DNA of 19,524 nt from an uncultured Candidatus Saccharibacteria bacterium. GTDB taxonomy: Bacteria > Patescibacteria > Saccharimonadia > Saccharimonadales > CAMLKC01. The translations under genes and the position numbers were made by a program. The notes under the pieces were generated by a model. It was not told where the DNA came from and did no database searches. It saw only the letters and a program-made list of their open reading frames with translations. Location: the NCBI GenBank assembly GCA_946480595.1, contig CAMLKC010000014.1, positions 1 to 19,524 of the forward strand. The letters are read 5' to 3'. This document shows positions 14,053 through 19,524 of the stretch, piece by piece; position 1 is the stretch's first letter; each line of letters begins with the position of its first letter.

Positions 14053-14916
14053 TTATGGCAGGAGCGACTCTAGGGAGATCATTGCACAAAACGCCAGCAG
14101 TATCACAAGCGAAAAACGGAACATATGCCGTGCCCACATGTCGATGTCTTTTGCCTTGAATCCTTTCGCACCAAGCCAAATCCAATACACGCCCAGGAGC
14201 CCCATAACAACCAGGTAGCTGTAGCCTGCGTAGTCGTAGACAAAGAGAAGCAGCGTTGCCACGACAAAGGCGAGCGTATAGAAAAATATCTGCAGTCTTG
14301 TATTTTCTTTACCTTTTATCACCGACATAACCGGCACGCCTGCTGCCTTGTATTCTTTCATGCGGTAAATGGCGATGGAATAAAACTCGGGCATCTGCCA
14401 TAAGAACATGACGGCAAAAACAATAATAGCCCCTAAGTCGATCGTCCCCGATACCGCCACATACCCAGCAAGAATCGGCACTGCTCCTGAAATACTCCCA
14501 ACCAGCGTACCGTGGACCGATAGCCGCTTCGACAGCATGCCGTATAGCACCACGTAATCAACAAATCCCACAATCCCGATCAATACCACTAGCCAGTTCG
14601 TAAAGAGCGCCAAAATAAGCACACCAATAACGCCAAGCAAAACCGAGAAAATAACAGCATTCCGGCCCTTCACCTGACCTGATACGATCGCGCGTTTTTT
14701 CGTGCGAGCCATCTTGCTGTCGATATCTTGGTCGAGAAAATTGTTCAGCACGCAGGCGGAAGCAATCATCAGTGTCGAGCCGACAACCAACGCAACAAAA
14801 AGTAAAAAATCTATGCGGCCGTTCGCAGCCAGCAAAAAACCAGCCGCTGCGGTAAGTGCGTTGCCGTACAATACGCCCGGCTTAGTAAGTGAGTAGTACT
14901 CTTTAAATGTTGCCAT
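14053..14916 (-). CDS. cyoE: Protoheme IX farnesyltransferase (heme O synthase)
   Basis: Integral membrane prenyltransferase that attaches a farnesyl group to heme B, making heme O for the oxidase. The 287 residues have many hydrophobic segments, consistent with the usual multi-helix UbiA fold. The first Asp-rich motif is NNFLDQDID (58-66), giving N58, D62 and D66, followed by ARTKKRAI (70-77); the second is represented by YRMKEYKAAGVPVM. Its own ribosome site is GGAG, 9 bases before the ATG. As last gene of cyoABCDE it fits the gene order of the E. coli operon. No heme A synthase gene adjoins, so the oxidase is expected to be of the heme bo type. Confidence 0.96.
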   Translation of the reverse strand: MATFKEYYSLTKPGVLYGNALTAAAGFLLAANGRIDFLLFVALVVGSTLMIASACVLNNFLDQDIDSKMARTKKRAIVSGQVKGRNAVIFSVLLGVIGVLILALFTNWLVVLIGIVGFVDYVVLYGMLSKRLSVHGTLVGSISGAVPILAGYVAVSGTIDLGAIIVFAVMFLWQMPEFYSIAIYRMKEYKAAGVPVMSVIKGKENTRLQIFFYTLAFVVATLLLFVYDYAGYSYLVVMGLLGVYWIWLGAKGFKAKDIDMWARHMFRFSLVILLAFCAMISLESLLP

Positions 14917-14984
14917 GCCTAAGAGCTCCGTTACTACGCTTAGTTTTCATATAGGTATTCATTTGTGTTTATCCTCTGGCAGTC

Positions 14985-15680
14985 TTATTTTGTTACAGTG
15001 AAGTAGCCGGCAGTCTCGGAGTGAAGATGATCATGGAACAAATGTGAACCCAATTGATTCAGCGTTATCGTCTTAGAACGGCCTGGACGCACAGTTAGCC
15101 CACTTTCGCCGCCGTAACCCTCCGGTTGAGCGTACGATCCAAACACAATATCATGCGCTGTAGCATCTTTATTTATAAATGACAGTGAATCACATAGCTG
15201 GGCGTCAGTGTGAAGAGGACTTAACTGCCCATTCTGGATAATGACCTGGTGGTTGGCGCCAATATTAGCACAGGCACCCGTCTTTTCACCACCAACCTGG
15301 GATATGCCCTCATCTTGGGCAAGCTTCTTCGTAGTAGCTTCTGGCGCCATCATGTTGTAGTTTAAATGATCCATGATAAATATAGAACCAAGCACGACCA
15401 TCAGAATAATACCTACCGTCGAAACAAAGAAAGCGACGTTATAAAGCGGCTTCGGCCCTCTTCCTAGATGCAAGAAGAAGAATATCTGAACAGCCATTTG
15501 CAGCACGGCAAAGCCCAGGATTGTCGCCAGCAAACTACTGCCCGTAACACTCTTATTGACAACCAGGTAGTACGGTATAGCCGTAAATACGAGTGATAAT
15601 AAGAACCCGATGACATAGGATTTTATGGTGCCGTGTCCGGCTTTTGACTGTGGTGTTTTGTTGTCTAATAATTCGCTCAT
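14985..15680 (-). CDS. cyoD: Cytochrome o quinol oxidase subunit IV fused to a cupredoxin-like domain
   Basis: Residues 1-110 are a normal CyoD with three membrane helices (about 22-41, 51-72, 82-103) and the conserved QIFFFLHLG segment (65-73). The remaining 120 residues are extra: a linker, then an all-beta-looking domain (about 144-229) resembling a cupredoxin, with H176 in KDATAHDIVF at the position of the first copper-ligand His and a His cluster H213, H216, H218, H220 followed by TAGYFTV at the position of the usual Cys-His-Met loop. The ligand Cys is not evident there. Known CyoD topology (N-in, C-out) would place this domain outside. I start at the ATG overlapping the cyoC stop (ATGA), not the ATG 14 codons earlier inside cyoC. 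Typical CyoD is about 110 residues. Confidence 0.92.
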   Translation of the reverse strand: MSELLDNKTPQSKAGHGTIKSYVIGFLLSLVFTAIPYYLVVNKSVTGSSLLATILGFAVLQMAVQIFFFLHLGRGPKPLYNVAFFVSTVGIILMVVLGSIFIMDHLNYNMMAPEATTKKLAQDEGISQVGGEKTGACANIGANHQVIIQNGQLSPLHTDAQLCDSLSFINKDATAHDIVFGSYAQPEGYGGESGLTVRPGRSKTITLNQLGSHLFHDHLHSETAGYFTVTK

Positions 15681-16276
15681 ACGTACGCCATTAAGTATAC
15701 AATTGTAAAAATAAATATCCACACGATATCAAGGAAATGCCAGAACAGGCTCAGCAAAGCTAGCTTGCGCACTAGATGTCGGTTGAGCCCCCGCACTAAG
15801 ACAAACAAGAGCGTGACAAGCATCCAAAACAACCCCGAGATAATGTGCACCCCGTGCGTTCCTACAAGCACGAAGAACGAAGACAAGAAAGCGTTGCTAC
15901 TGAGCGTATGGCCCTCACCGATAAGCTCGGCGAATTCGCTTAGCTCCAGGCTCAGGAACGCCACACCCAGCAAAAACGTAACACCGAACCATGCAAGCAC
16001 TTGGTTCTTATCACCTTTACGTGCGGCAATCATACCAATTCCACAGGTGAAGCTACTCGTAAGCAGTATCAAGGTTTCTGCTAAAGCCAGTGGCAGGCCG
16101 AAAAGCTCGCCGCCTCCAGGACCACCCTCGGTGTTACCGTGCAGTACTGCGTACACCGCAAATAATACCGCGAACATCAAAAGGTCGGTCATCAAGTAGA
16201 CCCAGAAGCCAAACATCACCCTATCGTTCGCTTCAGCTTCGTGTTTCATTTCGTTCGTTGCTATCGATTCCGCCAT
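15677..16276 (-). CDS. cyoC: Cytochrome o quinol oxidase subunit III
   Basis: A 199-residue integral membrane protein with five hydrophobic segments, the usual number and length for CyoC. Conserved family features include FGFWVYLMTDLLMFAVLF (22-39), the acidic ELSEFAELI, THGVHIISGLFWM (144-156) and FWHFLDIVWIFIF near the end. Subunit III stabilises the proton-pumping core of the oxidase. The start at 16276 overlaps the end of cyoB by 16 bases and is supported by AAGGA 7 bases upstream; the next Met (residue 10) has no such site. Its stop overlaps the cyoD start, so translation of the operon is tightly coupled. Confidence 0.95.
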   Translation of the reverse strand: MAESIATNEMKHEAEANDRVMFGFWVYLMTDLLMFAVLFAVYAVLHGNTEGGPGGGELFGLPLALAETLILLTSSFTCGIGMIAARKGDKNQVLAWFGVTFLLGVAFLSLELSEFAELIGEGHTLSSNAFLSSFFVLVGTHGVHIISGLFWMLVTLLFVLVRGLNRHLVRKLALLSLFWHFLDIVWIFIFTIVYLMAYV

Positions 16277-18375
16277 CGCCTAGTCCTTACAACATTCAAT
16301 GCCCATGTCAGTACTATCTTAACAAATTCAATCAAACCCATGTCTTCGTCGGGACTTGTATCTTTACTAGGACGCAGCGCCTGAGCTTTTGCCACTCGGG
16401 CTTCTTCCATCTTTTCGACTTCAGCAGCAGTGATCGTATACTCAGTGTCGTCGTTAAAGGTCCTGACAATCACACAGATAATCGCGCCGACTAGCGAAAC
16501 GATAGCAAGCCAGTTAATATGCCAAACCAATCCGAACCCAACAAAGAAAGCGAAGATAGATATATATATGCCCGAAGCAGTGTTTTTTGGCATACGAATG
16601 TCCTCGAAAGTACGCTTTGGCAAGCCGTGCTTCTTCATTTCCCAGAAGGCATCGCGGGTTGTGACCTGAGGTATTGTCTCAAAGTTGTAAGATGGTGCTG
16701 GCGAAGGGACCGCCCATTCGAGTGATCGGCCATCCCAAGGGTCGCCAGTACCATCGTGCAGCCGTCTCTTCTGGATGACGCTGGCGATAATTTGTGCGAG
16801 CTGGAGCGCTACGCCTATGGCAATGATAATTCCTCCGATAAGCATAAGCACGTAAAACGGCTGCCAACCCGAAGATGCATCGTACGTATCGAGCCGCCTG
16901 GTCGCCCCCATAAGTCCAACTATATACATTGGAATGAAAGACAAGCTAAAGCCAATCATCCAGCACCAAAAAGCATAGCGCCCAAGCCGTTCGTTCAGCC
17001 TATAGCCAGCCATTTTCGGGAACCAGTAGCTAATGCCGGCGAAGACGCCAAATAACACACCGCCAATAACATTAGAGTGAAAATGCGCAACCAGGAACAG
17101 ACTGTTATGGAACTGGAAGTCTGCAGGCGGGATGCCAAGCATCACGCCCGTCACGCCGCCAAAAGTAAATACGCCGATAAAACCAAGGAACCATAACATC
17201 GGCGTTGCCAGCCGTATGCGACCTTTGTACATCGTGGCAATCCACGTGAACACCAACACGGTTGTCGGTATCGCAATGAATATTGTCATCAATCCGAAGA
17301 ACGAGTTGACGTCTGCTCCAGCGCCCATAGTAAAGAAGTGGTGCAGCCATACTGAGAGCGCGAAAAGCGAAACCCCAATCATACCAATAACATTCGAGGT
17401 ATAACTAGCGACCGCCTTTTTACTGAAAGTCGAAACAATCTCTGTGAACAGCCCGTATGCCGGCAACACCAAGATATACACCTCAGGGTGCCCCCACATC
17501 CATATCAGGTTCGTATACATCATGGCATTTCCACCAAGAGTCGTCGTAAAGAAGTGCGTATCAAAGTAACGATCAAAGAAGACGAGGAACAGCGTCGCTG
17601 TAAGCAGCGGGAAGACGGTGACGGCCATAATCATGCTACAAAGTGAACCCCAGGTAAAAGCGGGCATCTTCCAGAGGGTCATTCCCGGAGCGCGCATCTT
17701 AAGAATCGTCATAATGAAGTTTATCGCGCCCAGTGTCGTTCCGACACCCGAGATCTGTAAGCTCCATATCAAATAATCCATACCCGTACCCGGACTGAAT
17801 TCCGTACCCGATAAAGGAGCGACAGCCAGCCAGCCCGTAGCTGCGTATTCCCCGCCCACAAAGAAGAACATATTTACCATTACCACTCCGGCAACAAATA
17901 GCCAAAAACCAAGTGTGTTCAAAAATGGCGAAGCTAGGTCGCGAGCGCCAATCTGGAGCGGCACGATATAGTTTATAAGCCCAAAAATAAAGCCCATGGC
18001 CACAAAGAACACCATGATATTGCCATGCGCAGTAAAGATCTGCTGGAAGTGTTCAGCCGACAGATATCCGTGCGAAGCGCCAAGGATTCCAGGCATATCG
18101 CTTGATCCCAACGCCTGCTGCAGCCACATCATCAGCGCTTCCAGGCCACCCCTTGCAATAAGCATGAACCCGGCCACAATAAAGTACATAATGCCGATTT
18201 TTTTCGGATCGACAGAGGTCAACCAATCTTTCCAGAGCCAGCCCCAGCGTTTTGTCACAGTAAGTATGACGATGAGGGCTATAATGAGCGCACCGAAAAA
18301 TGCCGACCCGCCAATAGTAAACCATTCGTGCGGGAGCGCCTCCATGCTTAATTTGCCGATAAGGAATTCTTTCAT
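16261..18375 (-). CDS. cyoB: Cytochrome o quinol oxidase subunit I (catalytic heme-copper subunit)
   Basis: Catalytic core reducing O2 to water with electrons from quinol; 704 residues, slightly longer than E. coli CyoB (663). Heme and copper ligands are complete: H117 (TAHG), H296 with Y300 in GHPEVY (the A1-type motif, with E298), H345-H346, H431 and H433 (HFH). The D-channel residues D146, N135 and N153 are kept. Quinol-site residues correspond to R75, E79 (Asp in E. coli), H109 and Q112. At the K-channel position (Lys362 in E. coli) the segment IPTGVKIFNW reads IPTTVLVFTW, giving L374. The absence of CuA ligands in the partner subunit and the quinol-site residues identify a quinol, not cytochrome c, oxidase. 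It overlaps cyoA and cyoC. Confidence 0.97.
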   Translation of the reverse strand: MKEFLIGKLSMEALPHEWFTIGGSAFFGALIIALIVILTVTKRWGWLWKDWLTSVDPKKIGIMYFIVAGFMLIARGGLEALMMWLQQALGSSDMPGILGASHGYLSAEHFQQIFTAHGNIMVFFVAMGFIFGLINYIVPLQIGARDLASPFLNTLGFWLFVAGVVMVNMFFFVGGEYAATGWLAVAPLSGTEFSPGTGMDYLIWSLQISGVGTTLGAINFIMTILKMRAPGMTLWKMPAFTWGSLCSMIMAVTVFPLLTATLFLVFFDRYFDTHFFTTTLGGNAMMYTNLIWMWGHPEVYILVLPAYGLFTEIVSTFSKKAVASYTSNVIGMIGVSLFALSVWLHHFFTMGAGADVNSFFGLMTIFIAIPTTVLVFTWIATMYKGRIRLATPMLWFLGFIGVFTFGGVTGVMLGIPPADFQFHNSLFLVAHFHSNVIGGVLFGVFAGISYWFPKMAGYRLNERLGRYAFWCWMIGFSLSFIPMYIVGLMGATRRLDTYDASSGWQPFYVLMLIGGIIIAIGVALQLAQIIASVIQKRRLHDGTGDPWDGRSLEWAVPSPAPSYNFETIPQVTTRDAFWEMKKHGLPKRTFEDIRMPKNTASGIYISIFAFFVGFGLVWHINWLAIVSLVGAIICVIVRTFNDDTEYTITAAEVEKMEEARVAKAQALRPSKDTSPDEDMGLIEFVKIVLTWALNVVRTRRWRNR

Positions 18376-19277
18376 TCTTGCCCCATATGGTGGCCGTGAG
18401 ACCCCATGTATTTCATAAGTGCTTTATCGTATAGACCTGCTTCTGTTGCTGAATAAAAAGCAGCCTTGTTGTTTTCGCTAGGCTTTAACAATCTCTCATA
18501 TTCTACCATATCAAGAGTATGCGGAAGCAGTTTCACGCGCTGTACCCAACTATCAAAATCCTGGCGAGAACTGGCGCGTGCCGTAAACTTCATTCCGGCA
18601 AAACCTTCGCCGTTTATTTCAGCAGAGCTACCCTCGGAATCGCCTAGCGTGGTGGGTATAAGATTCAGCTTGTTTGTCATGCCGGTCATAGCATAGAGCT
18701 GGCCGCCCCAGTGCGGGATCCAGAACGAGCTCATTGGCGCATCATCCGCCGTCAAGTCAAATTCTACGGGCGTATTTACAGGGACCTGGACATAGTTAAC
18801 CGTCGCGATATGTTGCTCGGGATAGATAAACAGCCACTTCCAGCGTAGGGCAACCACCTGGACGGTAAGCGCCTCATTGTCAGAAGCAATGGACTTTTGA
18901 GGCTCAAGTTTGTGTGTCGCAAACCACATGACAGGTGCCAGTACTAGCATAATGACAACTGGAATCACCCACATAGAAAAAATAAAGAATTTACCGTGCT
19001 TCTTGTCAGGATCATACGAGGCTTTCGTATTTGTTTCCCTGTATTTCCAAGCGAAAAAGTATAAGAAAAAGAGGGTTGGAACAGTAATGGCAAGCAGGAC
19101 TATGACTGAAAATACCATCAAATTGAACTGCTCTTGAGCTACCATGCCTTTTGGATTAAGCATCCTGATATCAGCATCCTTAAGCAATACCGTAAAAAGC
19201 AGTGTCAGAGCAAGAACCCACAAGACCACATAAAAAATGGATCGTTTTTGCCTAGATGTATGTGTTTGATTCGCCAT
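18372..19277 (-). CDS. cyoA: Cytochrome o quinol oxidase subunit II
   Basis: Membrane-anchored subunit with an extracytoplasmic cupredoxin-fold domain; 301 residues. Hydrophobic segments lie at about 12-33, 52-75 and 98-120; the first may be a signal or uncleaved anchor, and no lipobox Cys is present. The domain has VVALRWKWLFIYPEQ (141-155), SSFWIPHWGGQLYAMTGM (183-200) and SAEINGEGFAGMKF (218-231). The two CuA cysteines are absent in the last segment, as in known quinol oxidases. The C-terminus ends in a His-rich tail (SHGHHMG). The ATG at 19277 overlaps the stop of a 10-codon leader frame (TAATG) and has no ribosome site of its own. The stop overlaps the cyoB start (ATGA). Confidence 0.96.
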   Translation of the reverse strand: MANQTHTSRQKRSIFYVVLWVLALTLLFTVLLKDADIRMLNPKGMVAQEQFNLMVFSVIVLLAITVPTLFFLYFFAWKYRETNTKASYDPDKKHGKFFIFSMWVIPVVIMLVLAPVMWFATHKLEPQKSIASDNEALTVQVVALRWKWLFIYPEQHIATVNYVQVPVNTPVEFDLTADDAPMSSFWIPHWGGQLYAMTGMTNKLNLIPTTLGDSEGSSAEINGEGFAGMKFTARASSRQDFDSWVQRVKLLPHTLDMVEYERLLKPSENNKAAFYSATEAGLYDKALMKYMGSHGHHMGQE

Positions 19278-19309
19278 TACGCCGTTTCTACCATTGATAC
19301 GTGAACCAT
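19277..19309 (-). CDS. Candidate 10-residue leader peptide overlapping the cyoA start
   Basis: The frame reads MVHVSMVETA and its TAA shares a base with the cyoA ATG (TAATG). AGGA lies 4 bases before its ATG. The extended -10 of the operon puts +1 only about three bases upstream, so the frame would be read from the 5' end. cyoA itself lacks a Shine-Dalgarno sequence, which makes entry by coupling from this frame plausible. Chance occurrence cannot be excluded for so short a frame. Confidence 0.4.
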   Translation of the reverse strand: MVHVSMVETA

Positions 19310-19311
19310 TA

Positions 19312-19327
19312 TGTCCTAACTATAGCA
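19312..19327 (-). promoter_or_regulatory. Extended -10 promoter of the cyo operon
   Basis: TGCTATAGT (19327-19319, minus strand), predicted +1 near 19312. A 6-base inverted repeat (AACTAT at 19346-19341, ATAGTT at 19323-19318, 17 bases apart) overlaps it and could be an operator, but its arms are short and AT-rich. No terminator is seen between the upstream partial gene and this promoter. Confidence 0.45.
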
Positions 19328-19382
19328 TAAGTTCAAACAGATAGTTTAGTTCATTTACTATCATTGTCTAAAGCTTCAACTC

Positions 19383-19524
19383 CTACTCGCCAATGGCAAG
19401 CTTCAGTACGATAACCCCTACACCAACGGCCATTTCAGCCGTGTCTCCCAGTATGTTCAGACCGGGCTGCCGTGCTGGGGTAGTGAACTGATTCCCACCG
19501 AAGACCGGGACAATCAGCGGCAGA
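19383..19524 (-). CDS. C-terminal end of an unidentified gene
   Basis: The minus-strand frame is open from the right edge for 46 codons to a TAG at 19385-19383. The visible end has a hydrophobic, glycine/valine-rich stretch (AVGVGVIVLKLAIG) just before the stop, which could be a buried strand or helix or a short membrane segment. No start is inside the window and I do not recognise a family. It lies 105 bases upstream of cyoA on the same strand. The opposite strand has only a 32-codon frame without a ribosome site. Confidence 0.45.
   Translation of the reverse strand, partial: LPLIVPVFGGNQFTTPARQPGLNILGDTAEMAVGVGVIVLKLAIGE

Noticed and set aside
15681..15722. Alternative start of cyoD, 14 codons earlier (MDIYFYN)
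   Set aside because: It lies inside the end of cyoC and lacks a ribosome site; the ATG at 15680 overlaps the cyoC stop (ATGA) and gives a normal CyoD N-terminus.
19330..19375. Short frame (14 codons, MIVNELNYLFELML) upstream of the cyo promoter
   Set aside because: It has no good ribosome site, ends inside the -10 region, and is of a length expected by chance.
1..19524. tRNA, rRNA, CRISPR, insertion sequence, phage or defence genes, and reassigned UGA codons
   Set aside because: None of the expected structures or repeats were found by eye, and gene ends use TAA, TAG and TGA normally. Small structured RNAs in short gaps cannot be fully excluded without covariance-model searches.

Overview
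The window is 19.5 kb of compact, roughly 50% GC bacterial DNA with 18 complete genes and a partial gene at each end. It looks like a candidate-phyla-radiation genome, most likely Candidatus Saccharibacteria (TM7). That assignment is inferred from the gene set: a split transketolase, a short RSH enzyme, and a lone cytochrome bo-type quinol oxidase with a type II NADH dehydrogenase. No marker gene is present to prove it. Genes end normally in TAA, TAG and TGA (cyoA and cyoC use TGA), so UGA is a stop here and a Gracilibacteria-type code is ruled out.

Region 1 (1-8028, minus strand) is central carbon metabolism. In transcription order it holds gap, a strong terminator, then rpiB, rpe, the two transketolase halves, class II fructose-bisphosphate aldolase, a PfkB-family kinase, a 416-residue protein of unknown function, a Rossmann-fold LOG-like protein, and the start of one more gene. 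Several junctions are translationally coupled (TAATG or zero-gap). Together these enzymes interconvert pentose, tetrose, hexose and triose phosphates and feed glyceraldehyde-3-phosphate to GAPDH.

Region 2 (8029-11048) has three genes in alternating orientation: rel (plus), ppa (minus) and a glycerophosphodiesterase (plus). Bidirectional hairpin terminators lie at the convergent ends, and ppa and the phosphodiesterase share a very tight divergent promoter.

Region 3 (11046-19309, minus strand) is respiration and redox: cyoA-cyoB-cyoC-cyoD-cyoE, then ndh, a membrane-anchored FKBP isomerase and thioredoxin reductase. NDH-2 would reduce quinone with NADH, Cyo would reoxidise quinol with O2, and CyoE makes the heme O.

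The most unusual observations are in the oxidase. Subunit IV (CyoD) is about twice the normal length and carries a C-terminal cupredoxin-like, His-rich domain. Subunit I has leucine at the K-channel lysine position while keeping the D-channel, metal-ligand and most quinol-site residues. cyoA is preceded by a 10-codon reading frame whose stop overlaps the cyoA start. Across the window many predicted promoters share an extended -10 (TGnTATACT or close), and several sit so near the start codon that leaderless mRNAs are predicted.

No rRNA, tRNA, CRISPR array, insertion sequence or phage gene was seen, and no stretch over 300 bases lacks a gene.
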